This document shows, piece after piece, positions 1-9,689 of a stretch of DNA of 33,993 nt. Origin of the DNA: an uncultured Acetatifactor sp. (GTDB lineage Bacteria > Bacillota > Clostridia > Lachnospirales > Lachnospiraceae); assembly GCA_910586515.1 (NCBI GenBank), contig CAJUGL010000037.1:1-33993 (forward strand). The letters are read 5' to 3'. The position numbers were made by a program, and so were the translations under genes. Each line of letters opens with the position of its first letter. Position 1 is the stretch's first letter. Below the pieces are notes generated by a model, which was given only the letters and a program-made list of their open reading frames with translations, was not told the DNA's origin and searched no databases.

Positions 1-742
1 AAAATTCTGGAATATCTATTGTCCTGACTGACTGTTCCGTCTTAGGCGTTGTGATGACATCCTTTCCCCCTGTACGGTAATAAGTTTTTGAAATGGATAT
101 TTTGTTCTCCTGAAAGTCAATGTCATTCTTCGTTATAGCAAGTAATTCTCCAATACGCATACCCGTCCAGAATAAAATCTCAAACAGCACATAATATCTG
201 CTTCCCACCTCAATCGTATTAATGAACTGCTGATACTCCTCATAAGTCCAGAAATCCATTTTATCCGCATCTGACTTCCCCATTTTCTTTACTTTCTTGC
301 AGGGATTATTTGTCAGATTGTAAATGTTGGAAGCATGGGTAAACAGCGCCGTCATCTGATTCTGAAGCATCCGCAGGTATGTCTGCGAATATCCATTCTC
401 CCGCATTTTGTTCTGCCACTGGATAATATCTGCCGGTGTAATTTCATTCATGGATTTATTTTCAAAGTATGGAATGATATGCCGTTCAATCATATATCTC
501 TTATTCTTGATAGACCGTTCCTTCAATTCACCCTGCTTATCCCTGAAATAAGTCTCAACAAAAGCTCCAACCTTCATATTCATGTCTGCTTCTGTTGTCT
601 GCATAAATTGTTCCTCATACTCTTTTGCTTCTCTTTTTGTTTTGAAACCTCTTTTGCACTTTTGTTTCTGTCTGCCCGTCCAATCGTTGTAACGGAACAT
701 ACAATACCATGTTCCCCTCTGCTCATCCTTATAGACTGACAT
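1..742 (-). CDS. Tyrosine recombinase / integrase, 3' end beyond window
   Basis: My own translation from the ATG at 742 gives 247 open codons running off the left edge of the window, so the C-terminal catalytic part is missing here. The N-terminus (about residues 1-50, YKDEQRGTWYCMFRYNDWTG) looks like the AP2-like arm-binding domain of Tn916/phage integrases. A SAM-like core-binding region follows (about 60-160), then the start of the catalytic domain with the first catalytic arginine in FWTGMRIGELLA and the lysine hairpin near TPKTEQSVRT. The remaining catalytic H-R-H-Y residues would lie outside. A ribosome binding site AAAGGAG sits just before the ATG. The Xis-like gene at 869-1066 is upstream on the same strand, the usual xis-int order. 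Family assignment is firm; activity cannot be judged from the partial gene. Confidence 0.93.
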   Translation of the reverse strand, partial: MSVYKDEQRGTWYCMFRYNDWTGRQKQKCKRGFKTKREAKEYEEQFMQTTEADMNMKVGAFVETYFRDKQGELKERSIKNKRYMIERHIIPYFENKSMNEITPADIIQWQNKMRENGYSQTYLRMLQNQMTALFTHASNIYNLTNNPCKKVKKMGKSDADKMDFWTYEEYQQFINTIEVGSRYYVLFEILFWTGMRIGELLAITKNDIDFQENKISISKTYYRTGGKDVITTPKTEQSVRTIDIPEF

Positions 743-760
743 ATAATCTCCTTTCTTCTC

Positions 761-805
761 GGGGCAGTCTGTAGTTTGTCATAAAATCAGCCTTGCAGAA
801 CTGCC
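761..805 (-). repeat. Inverted repeat between xis-like gene and integrase
   Basis: The arms GGGCAGTCTG (761-770) and CAGAACTGCCC (795-805) can pair over about ten positions with one bulge. The repeat lies between the Xis-like gene and the integrase. It could be a weak attenuator or a protein-binding site in the xis-int spacer. There is no T-run that would make it a clear terminator. Confidence 0.45.
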
Positions 806-868
806 CTTAACTTTTCTTTTCATTTCAGCCACACATCCTGTATATCTGAATGATATGCCGACCGTCTG

Positions 869-1066
869 TTACATTGTTGTCACTACGCTTTGATACCCGT
901 AAAACTTCTTGTCCCAATATGCTCTGGGAATCTTGCCTGACACGACAATATAGCCGCTATCTTCCAGTTCTTTGTTCAACTGTCTGATAATCTTATATGC
1001 GTGTCCCTTAGAAACGCCAAGCATATCAACGACATCCTGTGCCGTTACCATATAATTGTTATTCAT
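869..1066 (-). CDS. Small winged-helix DNA-binding protein, Xis-like
   Basis: A 65-residue protein. Residues 6-35 (VTAQDVVDMLGVSKGHAYKI) form a helix-turn-helix of the MerR/excisionase kind, followed by a short wing (SGYIVVSGKIPRAYWDKKFYG). Proteins of this form commonly sit just upstream of tyrosine integrases in Firmicutes mobile elements and act as excisionase or as regulator of excision. The start ATG has a strong GGAGGGAGG ribosome binding site. The gene lies 126 bp upstream of the integrase on the same strand. A promoter candidate is at 1147-1175. The role in excision is inferred from position and fold, not shown. Confidence 0.75.
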   Translation of the reverse strand: MNNNYMVTAQDVVDMLGVSKGHAYKIIRQLNKELEDSGYIVVSGKIPRAYWDKKFYGYQSVVTTM

Positions 1067-1146
1067 CTACCTCCCTCCTCCTGCACTGACGCTGTATATT
1101 GTCAAGTTTCTGTTTTTAACATTTTATTTGTCTTGACTTGTTTCCT

Positions 1147-1175
1147 ATGATAAATCAATGCAGAATGTTTGTCAA
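1147..1175 (-). promoter_or_regulatory. Promoter candidate for xis-like gene and integrase
   Basis: Read on the minus strand there is TTGACA (1175-1170), a 17-bp spacer, and TATCAT (1152-1147), a near-consensus sigma-A promoter 80 bp before the start codon of the Xis-like gene. Confidence 0.6.
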
Positions 1176-1214
1176 GATAATTTTGTTGAATTTATTTTTA
1201 TCTTGTGATAATAT
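1173..1214 (+). promoter_or_regulatory. Promoter candidate for DUF6076-type gene, with inverted repeat
   Basis: TTGAAT (1186-1191), a 17-bp spacer, and TAATAT (1209-1214) form a plausible sigma-A promoter. An inverted repeat CAAGATAA (1173-1180) / TTATCTTG (1198-1205) embraces the -35 box and reaches the spacer, so a repressor could bind here. It is back-to-back with the leftward promoter of the Xis-like gene. Confidence 0.55.
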
Positions 1215-1289
1215 TGTATTTATAACAAAAGAAATGCATTTAAGAGAGGCTATTTTACACCGTTCATCTGATAGAAAGGAATTTTAAGT

Positions 1290-2519
1290 ATGAATTTATA
1301 TTCGTCGGACATCATCAAAAATGATTTTCACTTTAGTGTTGCATTCTACAGCATTAACCGCCGCACCCACGAAGAAACCCTTTCTTCCATTTATAATGAC
1401 GATAATACGCACAAAAGCAGTACCGCCTATTTTATAAAAAAAGCGGCTATCCATACCAACATTATGGAAATCCTTGATTATGATATGCCTGAAAAGGAAT
1501 CTGCTATTGTAGCATTTGAGAAATTGAAGTCTGTTTTGCCATTGCTCGGCATCGACTGCCCCTTTGACAAAGAAACCTTCAATTTATATTGCTGCGAACA
1601 CATACCAAAAGATATCGAGACTTCTGCCGGACAAATCATGCCGATATTGCAGTCCTGCTTTGAAGAACATCCGGCACTGTCTTATCTGTATCCTTTATTT
1701 CATATGGTAATGCGTTCCTGCTATCAGCAAGCCGGAAAATCAGCCGATGCAGAGCTGCTTCAAACCGCCAAACTATTATCCGAAGAAGTAAACAATCTTG
1801 AAACTTTATATACACAGGCAAGAGATTATTTAGATGAAGTAATCGTAGCGCCGTCAAAACAAGGCTTACAGTTGCCTAGCAGTGCAATAGCTGAAATATA
1901 CCATTCCTATTGCCTGTATGCCAGTAAGCAGGATTTTCAATCGGATGCATTATCCACTATGGAACTGAAAAACAATTTTCTATCTGACATCCGTGCCCAA
2001 AAAGACAGTTGCAATACGCAAAATTGGACAGAATATCTAAATCATGCCTCCAATCTTATTACAGATAATGCAATCGGGAAATACCCCATTACGTCATTCA
2101 AACAGTTCTTATGTATAGGCATCCGGCTGCTTCTTGAAGATGAACTCGTTATCAAAAAATGCAAACTATGTAATGGATATTTTCGTGTGAAGTATACTTC
2201 CAACCAAGAATACTGCACAAGAATATACAGAGACACTTCCACTACCTGTAACGAATACGCCAGCCGGAAATCCTATAAGGAAAAGTTATTCAGCCATCCG
2301 ATTCATACGGAATTTACAAAATCATATAACAGACTGTATGCTCGCATCCGCAGAGGGAAACTCCCTGCTGACACGCCGCTCATGGATCAGCTTAAGGCGC
2401 TCCATGACGAATATACCGAAAAATATGAAAACACACACCAGAAAGACCGAGAAGCTATTTGGAAAGAATATATAGAAAGAAATAAAGAATTGCTCAAGTT
2501 AGATTCTTCAAAATCTTAA
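1290..2519 (+). CDS. DUF6076-type protein with C-terminal zinc-finger motif, function unknown
   Basis: A 409-residue soluble protein with no signal peptide or membrane segment. The N-terminal two thirds show no motif I can name. Around residues 290-325 there is a treble-clef/zinc-ribbon-like motif, CKLCNGYF...YCTRIYR...TCNEYASRKSYKEK, resembling the zinc-binding end of CGNR-type proteins. Highly charged helices follow (residues 330-409). I associate this with the DUF6076 family, small-element cargo genes of Clostridia, from memory only. The start ATG follows AAAGGAATTTTAAGT. Base composition is clearly AT-richer than the str operon next to it, in line with transfer. It points away from the xis/int genes. 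It could be a DNA- or RNA-binding regulator or a defence cargo gene; nothing here decides. Confidence 0.7.
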   Translation: MNLYSSDIIKNDFHFSVAFYSINRRTHEETLSSIYNDDNTHKSSTAYFIKKAAIHTNIMEILDYDMPEKESAIVAFEKLKSVLPLLGIDCPFDKETFNLYCCEHIPKDIETSAGQIMPILQSCFEEHPALSYLYPLFHMVMRSCYQQAGKSADAELLQTAKLLSEEVNNLETLYTQARDYLDEVIVAPSKQGLQLPSSAIAEIYHSYCLYASKQDFQSDALSTMELKNNFLSDIRAQKDSCNTQNWTEYLNHASNLITDNAIGKYPITSFKQFLCIGIRLLLEDELVIKKCKLCNGYFRVKYTSNQEYCTRIYRDTSTTCNEYASRKSYKEKLFSHPIHTEFTKSYNRLYARIRRGKLPADTPLMDQLKALHDEYTEKYENTHQKDREAIWKEYIERNKELLKLDSSKS

Positions 2520-2607
2520 TGAAATAACACAGCAAACATTTTTCTTAGAATTAGCGAATTTTTGTTATCATTCTGTTATCACGACTTACTAATCCCGCCA
2601 AACATCG

Positions 2608-2641
2608 AAAAAAGGACTTTCCGAGAAGCCTCGGAAAGTCC
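2608..2641 (-). terminator. Intrinsic terminator of the str operon
   Basis: On the minus strand a perfect 12-bp stem (GGACTTTCCGAG at 2641-2630 pairing with 2625-2614) with a 4-nt loop is followed by six T residues (2613-2608). It lies 22 bp past the tuf stop codon. This is a textbook Rho-independent terminator and marks the end of the translation operon. Confidence 0.93.
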
Positions 2642-2663
2642 CATAAATTCAATGAATTTTCAA

Positions 2664-3854
2664 TTACTCGATGATAGTAGCCACACGACCAGAACCAACT
2701 GTACGTCCACCCTCACGGATAGCGAAAGTAAGACCCTGCTCCATAGCGATAGGATGAATCAGTTCAATAGTCATCTCAACGTTATCGCCAGGCATGCACA
2801 TCTCAACGCCCTGAGGCAGGTTGCAGACACCGGTAACGTCTGTTGTTCTGAAATAGAACTGAGGACGATAGTTGTTGAAGAAAGGTGTATGACGGCCACC
2901 CTCGTCCTTGGTCAGAACGTATACCTGTGCGGTAAACTTGGTATGGCAGGTAACTGTGCCGGGTTTGGAAAGAACCTGTCCTCTTTCGATTTCGGTTCTC
3001 TGAACACCGCGGAGCAGTGCGCCGATATTGTCACCAGCCTGTGCGGAATCAAGCATCTTACGGAACATCTCGATACCGGTAACAACAGTCTTTCTGGTCT
3101 CTTCCTTAATACCAACGATTTCAACTTCCTCATTCAGCTTCAGGGTACCACGCTCAACACGGCCGGTAGCAACAGTACCGCGTCCGGTAATGGTGAATAC
3201 ATCCTCTACAGGCATCAGGAAAGGCTTGTCTGTATCACGCTCAGGATTAGGAATATACTCGTCAACAGTCTTCATCAGCTCAAGAATCTTGTCGCCCCAC
3301 TCGCAGTTAGGATCTTCCAGAGCCTTCAGAGCGGAACCCTTGATGATGGGGCAATCTGTAAAGCCGTACTCTTCCAGCTGCTCATTTACTTCCATCTCAA
3401 CCAGCTCCAGGATATCGTCGTCAACGTCATCGCTGTCACACTTGTTCAGGAATACTACGATATAAGGAACACCTACCTGACGAGCCAGAAGGATATGCTC
3501 CTTGGTCTGAGCCATAACGCCGTCGGTAGCAGCCACAACCAGGATTGCGCCGTCCATCTGAGCGGCACCGGTGATCATGTTCTTTACATAGTCAGCATGG
3601 CCCGGGCAGTCAACGTGCGCATAGTGCCTGTTCTCGGTCTCATACTCTACGTGTGCGGTAGAGATGGTGATTCCACGCTCTCTCTCTTCGGGAGCCTTGT
3701 CGATCATATCGAATGCAACAGCTTCGCCGGTTCCCAGTCTGGTATTCAGGGTCTTGGTGATTGCGGCGGTCAGAGTGGTCTTACCATGGTCAACGTGGCC
3801 AATGGTACCAATGTTACAATGGGGCTTGTTTCTTTCAAATTTAGCTTTTGCCAT
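2664..3854 (-). CDS. tuf: Elongation factor Tu
   Basis: A 396-residue protein of standard EF-Tu length that carries aminoacyl-tRNA to the ribosomal A site as a GTP complex. Visible motifs are the P-loop GHVDHGKT (residues 19-26), switch I with RGITI, DCPGH (G3), NKCD (G4) and the GSALKAL segment (G5), followed by the two beta-barrel domains. The start ATG has GGAGGA upstream. It is the last gene of the rpsL-rpsG-fusA-tuf operon, 229 bp after fusA, and has a strong promoter of its own in that gap (3953-3981). A terminator follows directly. No frameshift or missing motif. A 432-codon reading frame on the opposite strand is a codon-bias shadow. Confidence 0.99.
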   Translation of the reverse strand: MAKAKFERNKPHCNIGTIGHVDHGKTTLTAAITKTLNTRLGTGEAVAFDMIDKAPEERERGITISTAHVEYETENRHYAHVDCPGHADYVKNMITGAAQMDGAILVVAATDGVMAQTKEHILLARQVGVPYIVVFLNKCDSDDVDDDILELVEMEVNEQLEEYGFTDCPIIKGSALKALEDPNCEWGDKILELMKTVDEYIPNPERDTDKPFLMPVEDVFTITGRGTVATGRVERGTLKLNEEVEIVGIKEETRKTVVTGIEMFRKMLDSAQAGDNIGALLRGVQRTEIERGQVLSKPGTVTCHTKFTAQVYVLTKDEGGRHTPFFNNYRPQFYFRTTDVTGVCNLPQGVEMCMPGDNVEMTIELIHPIAMEQGLTFAIREGGRTVGSGRVATIIE

Positions 3855-3952
3855 TATTAAAGTCCTCCTTCAATTAATGAAACTTATTTTTTTACATCCT
3901 CTTCGCCGAAGCGCATTCCGCACACTCGGCGCTTTTATCTCGGCTACCTCTG

Positions 3953-3981
3953 ATTATAGTAAATAACTAAAGGTTTTTCAA
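3953..3981 (-). promoter_or_regulatory. Internal promoter of tuf
   Basis: On the minus strand TTGAAA (3981-3976), a 17-bp spacer and a perfect TATAAT (3958-3953) lie in the fusA-tuf gap, about 100 bp before the tuf start codon. This would let EF-Tu be made in excess of the other operon proteins. Confidence 0.85.
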
Positions 3982-4083
3982 GCTATTTTTAAATATTATT
4001 GACACTTTTTAGCAAGAAATCAAATGATTGCCTGCCTCAGGCGGTCATCTCCTTTTCTCTGTTGAAAAGCTATGCTCTTTGGG

Positions 4084-6246
<2,163 letters not shown>

Positions 6247-6325
6247 GATTTTTTCCTCCTATTCTAATCTCTCAATGCATGAAAATATGCCTTCCGGCAG
6301 AATCCGCCTCCTTCCGATTCCAGGA

Positions 6326-6356
6326 ATCTGTATTGTACAGATATGGAGGCGCCTCC
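6326..6356. repeat. Two adjacent palindromes in the rpsG-fusA spacer
   Basis: ATCTGTA-TTG-TACAGAT (6326-6342) has perfect 7-bp arms. Two bases later comes the perfect 12-bp palindrome GGAGGCGCCTCC (6345-6356). Both would fold in the operon mRNA about 80-110 bases upstream of the fusA start. They may be RNA structures or protein sites; function unknown. Confidence 0.6.
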
Positions 6357-6371
6357 ACTGGAACATCTTAA

Positions 6372-6439
6372 AATCTGTAGTGCGCAAACGCCGAGGCGTT
6401 TCCCCTGCAGACAACTAGAACCTGTAGTGCGCAAACGCC
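6372..6439 (-). repeat. Repeat of the 3' end of rpsG
   Basis: The 18-bp sequence CTGTAGTGCGCAAACGCC (plus-strand reading) occurs at 6422-6439 inside the last codons of rpsG and again at 6375-6392, 47 bp downstream of the gene. In translation both copies read GVC-free AFAHYRF followed by a stop, so the second copy is a stray S7 C-terminus lying in the spacer. Only about 25 bp are shared, and the flanks differ. Confidence 0.8.
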
Positions 6440-6885
6440 TTGTTTGCCTCCGCCATCTTATGCATATCTTCTTTTCTCTTGACTGCGGATCCCGTGTTGT
6501 TGGATGCATCAAGAATCTCGTTTGCCAGTCTGTCCTCCATGGTCTTCTCGCTTCTCTTGCGGGAGAACATGGTCAGCCAGCGGAGTCCCAACGCCTGGCG
6601 TCTCTCCGCCCTCACTTCGATGGGCACCTGATAGGTCGCGCCGCCGATACGTCTGGCCTTTACTTCCAGAACAGGCATAATATTATTCATGGCCGCCTCA
6701 AATACCTCCAGGGCCGGCTTGCCTGATTTAGCCTCTACTTTTGCAAATGCACCGTATACAATCTTCTGTGCGACACTTTTCTTGCCGTCAAGCATAATGT
6801 TGTTGATCAGCTTTGTCACCACTTTGTTATTGTATAAAGGATCTGCCAATACATCTCTTTTCTGAATATGTCCTTTACGTGGCAC
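6415..6885 (-). CDS. rpsG: 30S ribosomal protein S7
   Basis: S7 binds the 3' major domain of 16S rRNA and sits in the small-subunit head near the exit site. The protein has the standard length of 156 residues if started at the GTG at 6885-6883 (PRKGHIQKRDVLADPLY). An upstream in-frame ATG would add seven residues, but the strong AAGGAGGG lies between that ATG and the GTG, eight bases before the GTG, so I take GTG. Typical segments include DGKKSVAQ, VEVKARRIGGATYQVP-like and KRKEDMHKMAEANKAFAHYR. It lies between rpsL and fusA; a 271-bp leader separates it from rpsL. Confidence 0.97.
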   Translation of the reverse strand: MPRKGHIQKRDVLADPLYNNKVVTKLINNIMLDGKKSVAQKIVYGAFAKVEAKSGKPALEVFEAAMNNIMPVLEVKARRIGGATYQVPIEVRAERRQALGLRWLTMFSRKRSEKTMEDRLANEILDASNNTGSAVKRKEDMHKMAEANKAFAHYRF

Positions 6886-7156
6886 GGTTCTTCCCTCCTT
6901 ATTCATAAAGTGTGCTCTGTATTCAACAAACGCATTGCTTTAAACAGTATATCTCTGCTCTGCATTCCGTATACAGGACACTTTGGCGGCAACTGACACC
7001 GCCGACTAATAGATCATCGGTACTCACATGTGTTTCCCCAAGTGTTCGCGCTGTTTATCTGTACAACAGAATTCCAACACTTTCTCAGTTCCGTTTTTGT
7101 GAACCAAAGATGACGCTTTGAATGTTGCCCTTCGGAAGCATCAGCCTCCAAAACGC
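6886..7156 (-). other. Long rpsL-rpsG intercistronic leader
   Basis: A gene-free stretch of 271 bp within the operon, much longer than usual. It holds a short hairpin (GGCGG/CCGCC around 6985-7003) and other weak inverted repeats, but no convincing promoter or terminator. In E. coli, S7 represses the str operon by binding the rpsL-rpsG intercistronic RNA; a similar role here would be inference. Confidence 0.4.
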
Positions 7157-7579
7157 TTATTTCTTTGCTGCCTTGGGCCTCTTAGCACCGTACTTGGAAC
7201 GGGCCTGCTTCCTGTTGGCAACCCCTGCGGTATCCAGAGTACCACGGATAATGTGATATCTTGTACCGGGCAGATCCTTTACCCTGCCGCCGCGGATCAA
7301 TACAACGCTGTGCTCCTGAAGGTTATGTCCTTCTCCTGGAATGTAGCTTGTAACCTCGATTCCGTTGGAAAGACGTACCCTGGCGATCTTTCTGAGCGCG
7401 GAGTTCGGCTTCTTAGGGGTATTTGTCTTAACAGTGGTGCATACGCCGCGCTTCTGAGGAGCAGATGCGTTGGTAGCCTTCTTGTGAAGAGAGTTATACC
7501 CTTTCTGCAGAGCAGGTGCAGTAGACTTCTTTGCAAAAGTCTGGCGTCCTTTTCTTACTAATTGGTTAAATGTTGGCAT
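7157..7579 (-). CDS. rpsL: 30S ribosomal protein S12
   Basis: S12 is at the decoding centre of the small subunit. Its 140 residues are the usual length in Firmicutes (a short insertion relative to E. coli). The decoding loops TPKKPNSALRK (residues 55-65) and RGGRVKDLPG (97-106) are intact, with the lysines that are typically altered in streptomycin-resistant strains unchanged. The start ATG is preceded by AGAGGTG. It is the first gene of the operon and has its own consensus promoter (7695-7723), which makes sense because rpoC is not directly upstream here. Confidence 0.98.
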   Translation of the reverse strand: MPTFNQLVRKGRQTFAKKSTAPALQKGYNSLHKKATNASAPQKRGVCTTVKTNTPKKPNSALRKIARVRLSNGIEVTSYIPGEGHNLQEHSVVLIRGGRVKDLPGTRYHIIRGTLDTAGVANRKQARSKYGAKRPKAAKK

Positions 7580-7668
7580 TCTGTTTCACCTCTTTCATGG
7601 ATTAACTGTTTTTGTTCCTTGGTGCCTTGCAGTCCTCCTGATTTTGCAGCCTGTCACAGCAGCAAAAC

Positions 7669-7723
7669 AGAAACATCCGCACGCACACTGTATTATTATA
7701 GTTGCTTGCGGATGTTCTGTCAA
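7669..7723 (-). promoter_or_regulatory. Consensus promoter of the str operon inside an inverted repeat
   Basis: On the minus strand TTGACA (7723-7718), 17-bp spacer, TATAAT (7700-7695): both boxes match the sigma-A consensus perfectly. The arms TGCGGATGTT (7707-7716) and AACATCCGCA (7672-7681), extendable to about 13 bp with one bulge, flank the -10 box. The same sequence, read through from upstream, would give a long-loop hairpin followed by TTTT. It may be an operator, or end transcription from the ABC genes upstream. Confidence 0.88.
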
Positions 7724-7763
7724 TGACTATTTCATTGGTTTTAAAAAATCTTTTTGCCGCAAA

Positions 7764-9668
7764 TCATTTTTGCTTCCCCTCCCCCGCATAATGTTGGGCC
7801 TGTGCATTCCACAGCCGGAAGTACTCCCCCTCCCTTCGGGCCACCAGCTCTTCGTGAGTCCCCCGCTGCACCAGTTCTCCCCTATGGAATACGGCAATGT
7901 CATCGCAGAACCTGCAGGAGGAGAGGCGGTGACTGATGTAAATCGCGGACTTTCCTCCCACAATCTCATTGAATCTGGAATAGATCTCATATTCCGCAGC
8001 CGGATCCAGGGCAGCGGTAGGCTCATCCAGGACTACAATAGGGGCGTCTTTGTACAGGGCTCTGGCCAAAGCGATCTTCTGGGCCTCACCTCCGGAGATT
8101 TCCACCCCGCTTTCCTCGAAATCCTTGTAAAGACAGGTATGGATCCCCAGAGGCATTCCGGCCAGACGCTCTCCGAACCCTGCCTGCTCAAGGGACTCTG
8201 TAACCCTGTCCCTATCCGGCGTCATCCCTGCGGCCACGTTCTGGGCCAGGGAGAAAGAAAACAGCTGAAAGTCCTGAAACACCACGGAAAATACCTTTCT
8301 GTATTCCTCCGGCGAATATTCCCTGATATCCACCCCATTCAGCAGGATACTGCCCTCCTCCGGTTCATACAGCCGACACAGCAGCTTGATGAAGGTGGTC
8401 TTGCCGCTGCCGTTCTGTCCCACCACTGCAAGCCGCTCTCCCGCCCGGAATTTCAGGGAAATATGTCTCAATGCCCAAGTCTCCGCGCCCGGATATCGGA
8501 AGGATACATTGCGGAATTCCACTTCATATTGGGGCTTCTGTCCTGCAGGGACTGTCCCTTTGCCGACTCCATACTCCCTGTCTTTCCATCCTCCGGCTGA
8601 ATCCTTCCCGCTTACCGGCAGATCCATAAACTGAAAATAAGCCCTCATGGCGTCATTGTTCGTCCGCATTCTGGTCAAAGTCATCATCAATCCGGAAAAC
8701 CCTTCCGTAAACCGGCTGATGCTGCCGATATACAGTACCACATCTCCAAGGCCGATCATGCCTGTCAGAGCCCTGAGCCCCACAAAGAGATAAACCAAGG
8801 TACTTAACACCGCCGTAGAAGCGGCGATTGCCCCGGAATATTTGGCCTCATTCCGAATCTGCCCGTCCACCATACGCTTTCCTGCGCTGTAATGTTCCTC
8901 CATCTCCTCATTCACCACTGCCTTCTGCCCATAGATCCGGATATCCTTTCCCGTGCGGTAAGTCAGCACATGGTTCTCCAGATAGTATCCGTATATACGG
9001 TTTGCCGCAATAACCTCTCCCATCAGGGCATGGCTCTTTTCCACCATTTTCCCGCCAAGCCTCATGCCAAGAAATCCGTTCAGCAAAATGGCCGAAAGGA
9101 GCAGGACAGAAGCCCAGGGAGATGCCGCAAAGGCCAGAATGCCCCGGGCCTGCCCCTGATAAGAAGCCGTAAAAAGCGAAGCTGCCAGAGAAACGGAAAA
9201 TCCCAGTGTAAATACATTGGAAACCAGAGCCTGAAACTGCCACCGCAGATTCCCCAGTCCCTCTCCCCCGGTGTTCTCATAGTCCTCAATCTGCTGCCGC
9301 AGCTGATAGGTTTTGGGGGATTCCACCTGCTCATAGTCCAGTTCCATCATCTTCTCACTGATTGCCATTTTGCAGGCAGGCCAGAAACGGTACTGCCGCT
9401 GATTCAGCAGATGATTCAATAAACCGGTCACAAGATGCACCCCAAGATCAACCGTCAGCGTTGCTGCCGCATAGAAAAACAGCCGCTTTGGTTCCTCCTG
9501 CCTGACAATGCCGTTGAGTATCTGCGCAGACATATATAAAGCAACAAAAGGGGAAAGAGACGCAAATACCCCCTGACACAGAATCATACCCAGGTACCCC
9601 GGAGAAATCCGCCGGATTTCTTTCAGGCTTCGTATCAGGATATTCATGTCTTCTTTTATTTTTTTCAT
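7764..9668 (-). CDS. ABC exporter half-transporter, second gene of pair 1
   Basis: A 634-residue fusion of a six-helix membrane domain (about 1-370) and an ATPase domain. Seen are Walker A GQNGSGKTT (417-425), Q-loop VFQDFQLF, signature SGGEAQK (525-531), Walker B with catalytic Glu (VVLDEPTA) and the H-loop SHRLSSCRFCD. All catalytic residues are present. Such half-transporters act as dimers and export peptides, lipids or drugs; here it presumably pairs with the product of the gene 21 bp upstream. Its nearest relative in the window is the gene at 22873-24741, which shares the rare SGGEAQK signature and the SSCRFC stretch. It ends 41 bp before the str promoter. Substrate unknown. Confidence 0.93.
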   Translation of the reverse strand: MKKIKEDMNILIRSLKEIRRISPGYLGMILCQGVFASLSPFVALYMSAQILNGIVRQEEPKRLFFYAAATLTVDLGVHLVTGLLNHLLNQRQYRFWPACKMAISEKMMELDYEQVESPKTYQLRQQIEDYENTGGEGLGNLRWQFQALVSNVFTLGFSVSLAASLFTASYQGQARGILAFAASPWASVLLLSAILLNGFLGMRLGGKMVEKSHALMGEVIAANRIYGYYLENHVLTYRTGKDIRIYGQKAVVNEEMEEHYSAGKRMVDGQIRNEAKYSGAIAASTAVLSTLVYLFVGLRALTGMIGLGDVVLYIGSISRFTEGFSGLMMTLTRMRTNNDAMRAYFQFMDLPVSGKDSAGGWKDREYGVGKGTVPAGQKPQYEVEFRNVSFRYPGAETWALRHISLKFRAGERLAVVGQNGSGKTTFIKLLCRLYEPEEGSILLNGVDIREYSPEEYRKVFSVVFQDFQLFSFSLAQNVAAGMTPDRDRVTESLEQAGFGERLAGMPLGIHTCLYKDFEESGVEISGGEAQKIALARALYKDAPIVVLDEPTAALDPAAEYEIYSRFNEIVGGKSAIYISHRLSSCRFCDDIAVFHRGELVQRGTHEELVARREGEYFRLWNAQAQHYAGEGKQK

Positions 9669-9689
9669 ATTTTTTACCTGACCCCCTTC

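Noticed and set aside
335..739. 134-codon plus-strand frame near the left edge
   Set aside because: It is antisense to the integrase, whose translation shows clear recombinase motifs.
2562..3860. 432-codon open frame opposite tuf
   Set aside because: It runs through the terminator and mirrors the tuf codons; the translation has no family character. It is a codon-bias shadow.
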